A stretch of DNA of 64,000 nucleotides, taken from assembly GCA_025617745.1 (NCBI GenBank), contig CM046863.1, forward strand, positions 4,660,160-4,724,159. Reading direction: 5' to 3'. The notes below the pieces were generated by a model. The model did not search any database, was not told the DNA's origin, and worked only from the letters and a program-made list of their open reading frames with translations. The DNA is from Heliocidaris erythrogramma (taxonomy: Eukaryota; Echinodermata; Echinoidea; Camarodonta; Echinometridae). Positions 1 through 9,382 of this stretch are shown piece after piece. Within the stretch, counting starts at the first letter, position 1. Every line of letters starts with the position of its first letter. Made by a program: the position numbers and the translations under genes.

Positions 1-151
1 CTTTTTGGTATTTTCTTAATTTTGAGTTTGACCTATCCCATCTCTTCTGCCATTCATTTTGTATGAAAATTCTTAAAATATGTTTGGTTTCTTGGATATT
101 CAATCCATTATTAATCTCTATTCTTTGTTTTAGGGCTGTTTTCGCATAGAA
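1..151 (-). pseudogene. C-terminal tail of ORF2 after an internal deletion
   Basis: In the minus frame starting at 151, just past the broken RNase H, an open reading of about 50 codons runs to the window edge. It contains ETKHILRIFIQNEWQKRW, a block like the post-RNase H tail of I-group ORF2 proteins. It lies one base out of frame with the RNase H reading, so sequence encoding the end of RNase H was lost at about 151-153. It is cut by the window edge. Confidence 0.6.
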
Positions 152-816
152 ATCCCTTGGACCCCACAGTGAGATGGGATCCATTCTAAGCAGATTATTG
201 TGCCTTTGTATTTTAGACATGTAGCGGTGATTATAATTTCTTTTACGAAATTGTCGTTATTGTTTTCCTTGATTGCTTGAATAGCACTCAGAGAATCTGT
301 CAAAATTACCACTTTATTATAAACATTCAAATTTTCAAGCCACCTTAGTGCCAAGACAATTGCGGCCAATTCTGATCTGTAAGATGATGTAAAATTTTGC
401 ATTCTTTTACATTCAACTACCCGCATTGCAGGCACATAATAGCAAGCAGAGGCGCTGCCGTTTGCAGGGTCCCTAGAACCATCAGTATAAATATGGAGAT
501 TATTTTTCCACATTTTATTAATATACTCCACAGTTGTATTGTATTGATAAAAAATGTTATCACTTTTTGACACAAGCTCATGTAGCGCCAATGACACTTC
601 TGGTGGAGAGATATGCCAAGGCGGCATGGGGGTAAAAGACATGAGTGATTCGTTTGCATGATACATGTATATTTCATCTTCCATAACTCTCAAACCAAAT
701 GGTTTACGCACTTTCTTATTCTTTTCATATTCAAATTGCCAGCAGTTCTTCAAGGAGGATTGGAGTGGATGTGTGGGGTTTTGCCTTATTTTTGCTTTGT
801 ATACCTTACTAAGCAT
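130..816 (-). pseudogene. RNase H domain of ORF2, frameshifted off the RT
   Basis: This 228-residue reading continues ORF2 one base out of frame. RNase H landmarks are visible: YTDGS with the first catalytic Asp, SSYRSELAAIVLALRWL with the Glu, VVILTDSLSAIQAI with the second Asp, and EWIPSHCGVQG before the fourth acidic position. Directly after GVQG the expected NE-A-D segment is missing and the reading stops seven residues later. The domain is therefore both frame-separated and truncated at its last catalytic block. RNase H removes RNA from the cDNA hybrid; this copy should not. Confidence 0.85.
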
Positions 817-3472
817 GGATCTTCTTTAGGTCGAGTGGTAATTCACCCGTGTCCACCTGTAAAGATTCTAAGGAAGTTCCCGGCAACGCCCCTGTACACA
901 ACTTCAGAGCTTGGTATTGAATAGTCAGCAAGAAGTTCTTCACATGATCATGAGCCGAATCATATGCCTCAGATGCATAATCCAAGAGTGGCCTAATGAC
1001 CACCTTATAGAATTTCAGAAGGCTTTTATAGCTACTTCCCCAGGTAGTTCCCGCTAGTCTTTTCATGATATTTATTTTCTTTTTAGCTTTTGTTACAATC
1101 ATATTTATATGCGGTCTCCATGTAAGCTTCCTGTCCAGCATTACACCTAAAAATAGATGTTCCTCCTTTGGTGGTAAAGGGACCCCATCTAAGTCAATCT
1201 GTACAATTTTGTTAGTATTGCTGAAAAATAAAGTAACAGACTTTTCTTTAGAAAGGGTAAAACCCCATTTGTTGAACCACTCATTTAGGTTGTTTACGTA
1301 GATTTGTACTTTTCTTTTCAGAAAATCTATGTTTTTCCCACTCTTCCATATTACACAGTCATCAGCGTATGTCGAAATATTGACAGATGCGTCCATCGGT
1401 ATATCCGATAACATCAAATTAAAAAGGACAGGACTAAGTGAGCTGCCTTGGGGCAGCCCTTCCTCTATGTTGTGTGTTACTGAGTAGCACTGATTTGCCC
1501 GGACCTGGAAAGAGCGCCCACTTAAGTAGTTCCATAAGAACCTAACAGTGTTGCCTTGGAAACCAAGTTTGTTCAGTTTATAAATCAATCCTTTCTTCCA
1601 CAGTCTGTCATAAGCCTTCTCCATATCAAAGAAAACGGCCAGGGTATGTTCTTTATTACCAATACTCTTTTGAATGTCATTTTCTAGTTGGGTTATATTG
1701 TCTTTTGTGCTTCTTGCTTTTCTAAAAGCACTATGACAATTTGGTAACAGACAATGTTTTTCCGTAAACCATGTCATTCGTTCCTTGATAATTTTCTCCA
1801 CTATTTTGATGAAACAGGTAGTAAGAGATATAGGCCTATAGGAAGAAACATCTGTAGCTACCTTGTGTGGTTTCAATATTGGGACAATAACATAATGCTT
1901 GCATTGGGTGGGAACAATTCCTGTTACCCATATGTTATTCATGATATTTAACATTACTTCTCTCCCTTTGTATGAGAGATTTTGATATACTTCATACCCA
2001 ATTCCATCTCTACCTGGAGAAGACTCTTTACAGGTTTTTAATATTATACTTAATTCATACATGGTAAAGGGTTCATCAAGGACACTACTACTCTGTGCAT
2101 CACTAAAGGATGATATGATATCGTCACATTGGCTAGCAATTTCTTTTTGTTCAGGGGTATTAACCTTGCCCTGAAAACTTTCGTTAATGGTTTTAAAATG
2201 GCTGGCGAAAGTATCCGCGACTTCACTGTCAGTGATTGCGGAACAATCCTCTCTCATGAGAACAATGTTTTTCCTGGTTGAAATACCATCATTATTGATC
2301 CTTTTGATCATACTCCAGATATTCGATAGAGGGGTAAAACGATCAATGTTCTGACAGTATTTTTCCCAGTATAATCTTTTAGCTTGCCTTAAAGTTCTTT
2401 GAGCGATAGCTCTTTTCTTCTTGAAATCCTCCACTAAATCAGCAGAGGGTATTACATAACTTTTCAGTTTGCTCCTTGCCCTATTTCTCTCCTTTATTCT
2501 AGAGGAGCATTCTTTATTCCACCATGGCACAGGGTTTTTCTTTATTTTCTTTGTCGCCCGATGTGCTTTCACTTTTTCCAGGGAAAACCTAATTGTTTCC
2601 ATGAAAGTTTGGTACTCTATAACCTTACCTTCATTCTGTAAGGTATCCCATTGTTCCTCAGTTAGATGCCTAAATTCATCCCAATTTACATTCTTTGTGG
2701 ATAGCATTGAACAAATTTGTTGGGATTGATCAATCTTTGTATGTGTACTATTCTCATTCAATATGTTCAATTGGCATAACAGTGGGTAATGGTCACTTCC
2801 CAAACTATTGTTCAGGACTTGCCATGTTGTTTTGTTAGCTGTACAAGGAGGGGCTAAGGTTAGATCCAAACAAGAAAAATTACCCGTGTGGTAGTCTACT
2901 CTAGTAGCACTCCCATCATTCAAAATAACTAGGTTTCTCTCGTTTGCAAACTCTTCCACTACTTTACCATTTGTATCTGTTTTCTGGCTACCCCATAAAG
3001 TGTTGTGTGCATTAAAATCTCCTATTATGATTGTGTGCTTTTCCTTCACAACATTGTTAAATAATTCATTTAACGAACCAATGCTGAGTTTGTTACATGG
3101 GTTATAGAAATTGACTATATTCACAGAAACGTTATCATTCAATAAAACTTGTAATGATATGATTTCTAAATCATCGTGTTTGAAAACTCTATTGTAATTT
3201 AGTTTAGAATACACGTATATTGCACACCCACCCCGAGTTCCTCCTTGTCTATTTCTATATTCACATATATAATCTGGAATTTGCATAATACATCCATCGT
3301 CAAACCACGTTTCTTGAATACAGATAATTTCAAAGGGTCTTGTTTGCTGATTTAAAAAACTAATTAACTCATCCCCGTGGCATCCAAGACCCTGTGCATT
3401 CCACTGGAGAATGCTGAAAGCCACGAGTGTAACAAGGCTAGTGGAATAGGCCATGAATGGTCTGTAATTCAT
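809..3472 (-). CDS. Retrotransposon ORF2: AP endonuclease and reverse transcriptase
   Basis: 887 residues from ATG 3472. The N-terminal exonuclease-endonuclease-phosphatase fold shows the catalytic landmarks QWNAQG (about residue 24), QETW, GDFNAHNTLWG and GSDHYPL; it nicks target DNA. The RT follows, with RPISLTTCFIKIVEKII, the A motif FFDMEKAYDRLW (about 610), GLPQGSSLSPVLF (about 669), the active-site YADD (about 702) and LGVMLDRKLTW. The frame ends in ELPLDLKKIHA, a point where relatives continue into RNase H; here a one-base frameshift puts RNase H into the next frame, starting at 816. Target-primed reverse transcription is the known mechanism of the family. Confidence 0.9.
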   Translation of the reverse strand: MNYRPFMAYSTSLVTLVAFSILQWNAQGLGCHGDELISFLNQQTRPFEIICIQETWFDDGCIMQIPDYICEYRNRQGGTRGGCAIYVYSKLNYNRVFKHDDLEIISLQVLLNDNVSVNIVNFYNPCNKLSIGSLNELFNNVVKEKHTIIIGDFNAHNTLWGSQKTDTNGKVVEEFANERNLVILNDGSATRVDYHTGNFSCLDLTLAPPCTANKTTWQVLNNSLGSDHYPLLCQLNILNENSTHTKIDQSQQICSMLSTKNVNWDEFRHLTEEQWDTLQNEGKVIEYQTFMETIRFSLEKVKAHRATKKIKKNPVPWWNKECSSRIKERNRARSKLKSYVIPSADLVEDFKKKRAIAQRTLRQAKRLYWEKYCQNIDRFTPLSNIWSMIKRINNDGISTRKNIVLMREDCSAITDSEVADTFASHFKTINESFQGKVNTPEQKEIASQCDDIISSFSDAQSSSVLDEPFTMYELSIILKTCKESSPGRDGIGYEVYQNLSYKGREVMLNIMNNIWVTGIVPTQCKHYVIVPILKPHKVATDVSSYRPISLTTCFIKIVEKIIKERMTWFTEKHCLLPNCHSAFRKARSTKDNITQLENDIQKSIGNKEHTLAVFFDMEKAYDRLWKKGLIYKLNKLGFQGNTVRFLWNYLSGRSFQVRANQCYSVTHNIEEGLPQGSSLSPVLFNLMLSDIPMDASVNISTYADDCVIWKSGKNIDFLKRKVQIYVNNLNEWFNKWGFTLSKEKSVTLFFSNTNKIVQIDLDGVPLPPKEEHLFLGVMLDRKLTWRPHINMIVTKAKKKINIMKRLAGTTWGSSYKSLLKFYKVVIRPLLDYASEAYDSAHDHVKNFLLTIQYQALKLCTGALPGTSLESLQVDTGELPLDLKKIHA

Positions 3473-4754
3473 CTACGGTGGGATGTAAGCCCAGTGTATC
3501 TTTCAAGATATGTGTAATTTCATCAAATGGGTTACAATCTGGCTTTGTGACTATTCTGATTAATCTGATAAAGAAAGAGACAAGTGTGATGTCGGGGACA
3601 CCTTTCAAGAAATTTCTATTGTTTTGGTCTGTATTTTCAGACTTATTGCTTGTCGTATCCGTTTTGGTAGAAAATTGCGAGCCGGAGACGATTTCCATAT
3701 CGGTTTGATCGGAATCTACAATTGTTAAATTCTCTTTCCGAGTATTTATTTTGTCATTTTCTTTTATTACATTCTTAAGTTCTGAGTTTTTAAACTGTTT
3801 TTCCTGCTTATGTTCCTCATTTTGTTCTGAGTGTAGTTTCACTGCCTGTGCAAAAGAAATTCGATTTTGTATTTTAATTTGCTGCACTTCTTGTCCTTCT
3901 TTCGATGACTCGCATCCTTTATAAGCGGCCGAATGGTTACCATTGCAATTTACACATTTGAAATGTTGTCTCTCCAGCTCGCAACTTTCTACCGAATGCC
4001 CTAGGCCACACCTAGGGCACCTCTCCTTGGCTTTACATCCTATTGCTAAATGCCCGTATCTTTGGCATTTGTAGCACCTGGGTACTGGTGGAATGTATTC
4101 CTTGACTCTTATCTGCTGGAAGCAAAATTCAACATATTCAGGAACTTGAGGGGTAGAGAAAAACAGTATGATAGTTTTTAGGGGCTTCAAATCACCTTCA
4201 ATTCTTTTTTTCATTCTCTCAACTTTCACTACCCTACTTCGTTCTAGCTTTTGCAGAATATCTTCCTCAGATGTCTCAAGAGAAATCCCAAATATGACCC
4301 CTTTCGAGGCGTAGGTTTTTTCCTCTGCTTTTACTGCAATTTTGCCGATCTCCGGTATCTGGGTTAAGGCTTTATATTGCCTGTCATTTCTGCATTTTAC
4401 TAAGAGCCCCTTCCCACCTCGAACAAACTTAATGTAGTCTGGGGGAGACCTACAAGCCTTTTCTATATCTTTCTTGATAGTTAGCTGATTTACTGCGCTC
4501 AGGTTTTTATTTCTCTCTATGGGTACTAAGAGCACCTTAAGGTCTGTTTTTTTGGCGTTTTCACCTGTTTTGAGCGGAGTTGACGGCGGGGTGCCGAAGT
4601 CGGTATCCGCCGCCAACTCCTCCACATCACTTAAACTACCCCCTCTCATCCTTTTTTTGGCTAATTTTAGTTTTCTTATTACTTGAAAACCTCCATCATC
4701 TACTGAGGGCTTCAGATGAGTTTGATTCTCTGCCACTGGAGTGGCGCCCGCCAT
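3438..4754 (-). CDS. Retrotransposon ORF1, gag-like nucleic-acid-binding protein
   Basis: The 438-residue protein has an ATG at 4754. Around residues 225-280 lie three zinc knuckles in a row: C-x2-C-x4-H-x4-C (CYKCQRYGHLAIGC), C-x2-C-x3-H-x4-C and C-x2-C-x3-H-x6-C. Such ORF1 proteins coat the element RNA and form the particle in which reverse transcription starts. The stretch before the knuckles has the RNA-binding-fold character common in these proteins, and the C-terminal third is polar and low-complexity. Its stop (3438-3440) lies downstream of the ORF2 start at 3472, a 35-base overlap in another frame, which suggests coupled translation by reinitiation or stop-start. The frame is intact. 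Confidence 0.88.
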   Translation of the reverse strand: MAGATPVAENQTHLKPSVDDGGFQVIRKLKLAKKRMRGGSLSDVEELAADTDFGTPPSTPLKTGENAKKTDLKVLLVPIERNKNLSAVNQLTIKKDIEKACRSPPDYIKFVRGGKGLLVKCRNDRQYKALTQIPEIGKIAVKAEEKTYASKGVIFGISLETSEEDILQKLERSRVVKVERMKKRIEGDLKPLKTIILFFSTPQVPEYVEFCFQQIRVKEYIPPVPRCYKCQRYGHLAIGCKAKERCPRCGLGHSVESCELERQHFKCVNCNGNHSAAYKGCESSKEGQEVQQIKIQNRISFAQAVKLHSEQNEEHKQEKQFKNSELKNVIKENDKINTRKENLTIVDSDQTDMEIVSGSQFSTKTDTTSNKSENTDQNNRNFLKGVPDITLVSFFIRLIRIVTKPDCNPFDEITHILKDTLGLHPTVDELQTIHGLFH

Positions 4755-5009
4755 TTGTGGTTTTGGCGGGAAATTTAAACAAAAGCTATATGGTGCAGGT
4801 GCAGAGTGCGTGAACGGCCCAAAAATGTCAGCTTACCCTTCTGCAATCCGAATATCCCCCAAACTGAAAGCAAATCCAAAATGATCCGAAGTATATGTCC
4901 AAAATATATCCAAAATACAGAATCCAAAATCCAAAATCCCAAAGTAATCCCCTGTTTATGCTCCGTATGTGTGATAAACGACAACCAGACAGCTGATAGG
5001 TAGACCTAC

Positions 5010-5420
5010 CCTCTTTTTCTCCAGTGACTCCAGCTTCAGAACTGCAGACCGACTCTTGTTTTTTTAGCTCCCTGTGTTTGGCTTCCAGTTCCACAGCCCT
5101 CAGTTCCCAGTAGGATGACAGGGATAGCTGTCGGCCGCAGCATTTTATTCGTGGGCGCAAATCCTAGCTGGTCATACAGCCCCTGGCCTGAGGGCCTGAC
5201 TATCGAAGTCCTCCTCCCTGAAGTGGTCACTGCAAACAGTACTGTGAACGGAAGGGCCATCCCACTGAGCTAGCTCGCGTCAGCTTGATCCTTGACTGAT
5301 CCAAATTTTTCGAGTTGCATCACCTTTAGGAAAGGTGTGCAGACTGACACCATCGCTGGTGCCTTTGCTGCACCCAGCAACAACACATCTCCGCGGCATT
5401 TTCTTGAGATATGCACTCCT
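5010..5420 (-). pseudogene. THAP-domain exon with stop and frameshift
   Basis: From ATG 5420 the minus strand reads MPRRCVVAGCSK..GVSLHTFPKG..RKIW, the start of a THAP zinc finger (C-x4-C, then conserved W). An in-frame TGA comes soon after. The same frame then gives AQWDGPSVHSTVCSDHF, the C-x2-H half of the finger, and a shift to the next frame gives LRPTAIPVIL, the AVPTIF-type box that closes the domain. A third frame gives a coiled-coil-like stretch (ELRAVELEAKHRELKKQE) up to a possible splice donor GTAGGT at 5009-5004. THAP domains bind DNA and occur in host factors and P-type transposases. The order of blocks is right, so this is a decayed or mis-sequenced real exon. Confidence 0.75.
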
Positions 5421-5559
5421 ATCATGCCTATCCAAAATTCCCTGCACTGGATATACACAGACAAGCGTCGTCCGCTAGCTAGACGTTCCCGATGGTACGT
5501 CACAGGTCACCTGACAAGGCACGTGACTGGGCCCTATTTTTCGAGGGGCGTGACAGACT

Positions 5560-6520
5560 AGCTGATAAACGTGCGATTTAGGCAATTTCAACGAAGCTTA
5601 GAGAAGTACACAGATCTTTTTAATAAAAAGTATATGCGATTTCTAGCAATATTGACACAATTCTTTGATATTATCATGAAATGTAATTCTAATTGACTCG
5701 CCCTTTAAATCAAGATGGGAGATATGTGGGACTCAAGCTTTGTCATTTCACCGTCCCACTTTCATATCATCAAGTTACTGTAATATTTCATCATCATAAA
5801 TAAAAATGACAGACACACCATGCTGCTGACCTCTCTTGTGAAGTCATTTTTTACCAGCCATTGTTTTGTCGACAGTTGTCGATGTCGGCTAGATATTTAA
5901 CATATGTCGACAGAAAAATTTCTACTTAACCCATTGTAACTTTTTGCAACTCTTGGTGTGACTAAGCCTTCAAGGGAACCAAAACCCAGACATATGCATA
6001 GAGTATTAAAATGAACGAAGAAACAGTCAAGCGATTAATGCGCTTAGATAGCTGAGTGTCAGTTCCCTATAACAATATATTCTGTTAGGTTAACAATGAC
6101 AAAAAATACTTAGTTAATGGCATAATTCAACAATGCTTTTACAATGAAAAATTGAGCTGGGAATACCTATTAAGTATCATGATATGTCTTATGATATAAA
6201 AAACATACAACTAGGAAAAAATCCCAGCTTGACTGTTCAGAGTCATAAATTATTTTCTTGCTGAATCGTCCTTATTTGGTCCATTTGCTTATTGTACTGG
6301 AATAAATCATATCAGATACAGGGTACCATTACAATACTGGCACACGGTTGCTAGAGGACGCATTCAAATTCCAAAATATCTTTTTTTTTTAATTCTTGAG
6401 TGTTTTTGTTCATATTCACGTTTTTTGATAGGGGCCCAGAACATCTACTATTTTCTCTGCACGTCCGCTCCTTATTAATATTATGAGATTCGAAGTATAG
6501 ACCTAACACTACACTAGTTA
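5560..6520. other. No gene seen
   Basis: AT-rich sequence with no open frame of note, no clear repeat borders and no splice-flanked coding stretch on either strand. Confidence 0.5.
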
Positions 6521-6527
6521 GCCCTAG

Positions 6528-7009
6528 GCCCCAGGGGGTCTGTCCTCATTGCAAGGGGGTTATCATGCGCGTTGTTTTTCACGATCAGGCACGTTACGTA
6601 CGTAACGTGAATAGGGTCTCAAAATCACCAAAAATCAAGAAAAAGGGTATCTTTTTCAAAGTCATGAATTACGCATTTAGGGTGATACTTAGGGTCATTC
6701 AACACTAGAACAAGTTAAAATCACCATTTTAGCTGAAGTATCCTGTGAATTATGGAAGGAAAAAATATCAAATATATCCACCAAAGTTCCAAAGGGGTAA
6801 GCCTAGTAAAAACTGGTATTACTTGCTTAGCCTTAGGGGGGTTACAAACAATTATTACTTACTTAGGGTAGCAAATTACCCAACTCACGGGTAATCATAC
6901 TTATTTAGGGTGTATTTTTTGGCACCACGTAAATACTTGCTTAGGGTGCTTTTGGTGAGTCTTTGGTCACGCATGATACCCCCCTTGCAATGAGGACAGA
7001 CCCCCCCGG
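6528..7009. mobile_element. hAT-like MITE with 7-bp target duplication
   Basis: The left end contains GGGGGTCTGTCCTCATTGCA and then GGGGG.TATCATGCG; the right end is its inverse, with a few extra C/G bases at the tip. GCCCTAG stands directly outside both ends (6521-6527 and 7010-7016); with one mismatch the match extends to 8 bp, the hAT hallmark. The 482-bp body has no transposase. Near the left end is the palindrome ACGTTACGTACGTAACGT. Confidence 0.75.
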
Positions 7010-7019
7010 GCCCTAGCAT

Positions 7020-7780
7020 GCCTAGGCTATGCCTACGGTCGACACACACGGTACCGTGCGTATACACATCGTACAAGCCCACACACGCAGTCTTCACCAC
7101 ACATGTTAGAGCCAAGTTATACTCATATAATACCATACTCATATAATACCATATAATACCATACTCATATAATACCATACTCATAGTCATACTCATAGAA
7201 AAGGTCCCTGCCTTGTGCAATTGTAACTGTGTGCTTTACTTTTTAGAAGTACCGGTAGGCCTAAGATCTAACGCTGGGCCTACGGTAGTTAGATTAGAAC
7301 GGCATTATGATAATGATTATCGTGGTTTAGAAAAACCACTATTCACTCCGCACAGAAGCGCTTCAGCCTTCATTGCGTACACGCATTGCCATTGGTTTTC
7401 TCATTCCCCGTCCATATATAACATAGACTCTGCACTTTATTTTTGCGTGCTAACGAACGAGGAGTGGTTTCCTCAACCACGATGCATTGTATAGCCGTTC
7501 TAATAAAAGCAAAAACTTGAATAAATGTCAAAATTAGTTACACAAACGACACCAAAAAAAATGCAGAACGACATAGGCTATACTTACAGTGAAGTTTGAC
7601 GTTCAGCTTCGCCCGGCCTGCTCGGTGCGGTCATCAAAATGGGGTCGATATACACGCGTCATATATAGCTGCGCGCGCTGCATGCATGCATGCTCATTTA
7701 TGCGCTGCAGCTAGCTGCGCGCATGAGCATGCACGTCACGTGCCCCAGAGCGCGCCATTACAACTCAAAAGGATTTAACT
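7020..7780. other. No gene; palindromic GC-rich patch at 7660-7745
   Basis: Apart from the minisatellite, this holds a patch of nested palindromes built from GCATGC, GCGCGC and CAGCTAGCTG at about 7665-7735. Short frames here are by-products of the palindromes. Confidence 0.5.
7118..7201. repeat. Minisatellite of about 16 bp, ATACTCATATAATACC type
   Basis: About five imperfect copies of a 16-base unit in a row, some lacking ATACTCAT. No coding meaning. Confidence 0.8.
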
Positions 7781-7782
7781 AA

Positions 7783-8022
7783 TGAGTCATGTGACTCAGT
7801 GGTTTAGGCGTAGCTAAATGACTCACTTAGAATATGAAGTAGGTCCAGTGCTGGCTATCGAACCGGCATGACAGAATCTCGACTCAGAAACTATATTTCT
7901 CTGGTGAGTCACCGTGCATTTGACACATATGGAAGTACTTATACTGAGTCTACTTGACTCAAGACGCACCATATCCGAGTCAGAAAGCACGTTACTCGTT
8001 AAAAATTGGCAGAGTTGAGTCA
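7783..8022. promoter_or_regulatory. Cluster of six TGASTCA (AP-1-type) sites
   Basis: Perfect TGAGTCA or TGACTCA heptamers lie at 7783, 7792, 7819, 7905, 7955 and 8016, with further one-off matches between them. The heptamer is the binding site of Jun/Fos and related bZIP factors. The cluster ends 82 bases before the first P2X7-domain exon at 8104, so it could be a promoter or intronic enhancer of that gene. Spacing is irregular, which argues against a simple tandem repeat, but an old transposon with motif-rich ends remains possible. Confidence 0.45.
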
Positions 8023-8103
8023 TTTGACCCAGCATTTATTTTCTGTGTTCCGTTATAGTTGACAATAGATATGACCTTCTTCTCCTTCTTCTTCTCCACC
8101 CAG

Positions 8104-8206
8104 GGTTTCATCCAGTGTGTCTGGAGCGGTATGTGATGGAAACTGCTTACTATCTGTATCGGCAGCAGTATGGCGGACAGGCAAGGCAGGATGCAACTGA
8201 AAATCA
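8104..8206 (+). CDS. P2X7 intracellular (ballast) domain protein, internal exon
   Basis: The 103-base exon lies between a pyrimidine-rich acceptor (..cttctccacccag at 8103) and the donor GTGAGT at 8207. It enters with two bases and leaves with two. It encodes VCLERYVMETAYYLYRQQYG followed by GQARQDATENQ. This matches the block HPxFxxVCLxxxVLxxAYxxYRxxYG seen in invertebrate proteins that share the cytoplasmic ballast domain of P2X7 channels (family assignment from memory). In vertebrate P2X7 the domain is cytosolic and zinc- and guanine-nucleotide-binding; in many invertebrate proteins it occurs without a channel. The upstream exon that should carry the cysteine motifs was not found. Confidence 0.75.
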
Positions 8207-8612
8207 GTGAGTACACCATATTTTTTGTTTTAATCCTTACTGCAGTATTCCTGTATTATATAAAGCAGTTTGGATGCAAAATTTGGCTCCTTATGAAATT
8301 AATATTACGATATTCTATAAAAGAAAATAATGTTTTAGCCTTAATGTAAATAGAGGAAGATTATTCTATTTGCAGTGTACATGTATTTTCTTGTCCTATG
8401 TGCAGATTAACGTTTGTTTCCTCTTTCCCCATCACAACATTTTACACTGCGATGTTGACAACTAAATTATTAGCTAATCCTCTATTGTTTATTTGTGAAT
8501 TTCAAAGTAAAAGTTACCTCACTATCACCTACATCATAGACTACACTGTGCATTGTTTTGAATTTGTCTAATCATAGTTTCCTTTGTACTCTTTAAAAAA
8601 AATCTTTTATAG

Positions 8613-8737
8613 GAAAGCCAGGCATGTGGCCTATAGGCAGCTTGTAAGATGGTGTTGGAGTTTCCTGGGCAGGGCAGGACGTGTTCCTCTCCCATCTTGT
8701 GCCGTGACAAGAATCCGTGCAGCATTTCCATCAGAAC
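8613..8737 (+). CDS. P2X7 intracellular (ballast) domain protein, next exon, ends in transposon
   Basis: The acceptor ..aatcttttatag at 8612 is followed by one base that completes the split codon of the exon at 8104-8206, so the phases agree. The reading RHVAYRQLVRWCWSFLG..RVPLPSCAVTRIRAAFPS is the C-terminal half of the ballast domain. After FPSE the frame runs into TTGGCGGATCCAGGGGGC, the end of a dispersed hAT-like repeat, and the expected closing residues are missing. The gene is probably truncated here; the alternative is a chimeric end, since the frame stays open to about 8952. Confidence 0.72.
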
Positions 8738-8938
8738 CATTGGCGGATCCAGGGGGCACAGCCGGCCCGGTCCCCCCCCCCCTTTTGGAAGAGAAGTATG
8801 ATTTTTTTTTTGCTTGTCAGGGAATTATGGAGGGAAACTGGACCCCAATAACCCCCTACTTAGCGATTTTTGAAGGTTTGGCGAAGGTTTGGCGAAGGTT
8901 TGGCAAAATTTACTGCATGTATATATATATATATTTAA
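8738..8938. mobile_element. hAT-like repeat fragment, GGCGGATCCAGGGGGC end
   Basis: It starts CATTGGCGGATCCAGGGGGC with a C-rich run and contains GCTTGTCAGGGAATTATGGAGGG and AACTGGACCCC. The same modules occur inverted at 12945-13166 and, less complete, at 61020-61235, so this is a dispersed family. The CAGTGGCGGATCCAG end is typical of hAT-derived MITEs (from memory). It holds a triple 12-bp repeat (GAAGGTTTGGC, about 8870-8903). Its right half probably resumes after the nested element, near 9383. Confidence 0.65.
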
Positions 8939-9378
8939 AGACCTCAGCCTGACCCAAAACAACCATATGTTGACGTAAAGCTTAGTAAACAAAGAATATA
9001 ATTACCCTGGGTATTCATAAATTTTCGTCTCCGTTTATCCATAAAAAATAAAAAAGATTTTTTTTGGTCCGCCCCCTCCCTATTGCGTAAGAGAGGAAAC
9101 TGCAGGGGGACGCTAGACGTGTGACGACATGTCATGTATACAGCTCCGAGTGCGTCTACACGATATGTCGTCATCAAATTTTTCACCCCCCGCAAAGTAG
9201 CGTTCCTCAGAGACGGGGCCCTCGTCAGAAAAACCACCGGGGCTCAACATTCGGGACGCTGTTACTCATTCCACAGGAAACGGAATCTCATGAAGTTGGT
9301 TTCAATTTGTTCAGAAAATATATGGCTCCCCGTGGATGAATAAAGTGTATATTTCAAAATTCGGTCAGGCTGAGGTCT
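8939..9378. mobile_element. piggyBac-type MITE, 16-bp TIRs, TTAA duplication
   Basis: Perfect 16-bp inverted ends AGACCTCAGCCTGACC (8939-8954 and 9363-9378) are flanked on both sides by TTAA (8935-8938 and 9379-9382). TTAA duplication is the hallmark of piggyBac and Kolobok. The 440-bp body has no transposase, only an internal inverted pair around TGACGACAT/ATGTCGTCA. It sits inside the hAT-like repeat that itself interrupts the P2X7-domain exon. Confidence 0.85.
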
Positions 9379-9382
9379 TTAA

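Larger units (their letters stand above)
1..4800 (-). mobile_element. I-group-like non-LTR retrotransposon, 3' end beyond left edge
   Basis: This minus-strand element carries a zinc-knuckle ORF1, an ORF2 with apurinic endonuclease and reverse transcriptase, and a frame-broken RNase H. RNase H after the RT points to the I group rather than Jockey; the clade name is inference. The 5' boundary is not exact: ORF1 starts at 4754 and only a short leader can lie upstream before THAP-like sequence begins near 5010. Coding similarity runs to base 1, so the 3' UTR and tail lie outside the window. The ORFs are largely open, but ORF2 has one frameshift near 815 and an internal deletion near 151, so this copy is probably dead. 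Confidence 0.9.

Noticed and set aside
7596-7778. 60-codon Ala/His/Cys-rich plus frame
   Set aside because: Arises from GCATGC/GCGC palindromes; no motif.
9121-9343. Frames within the TTAA-flanked MITE
   Set aside because: Two overlapping frames without motif in a 440-bp non-autonomous element.
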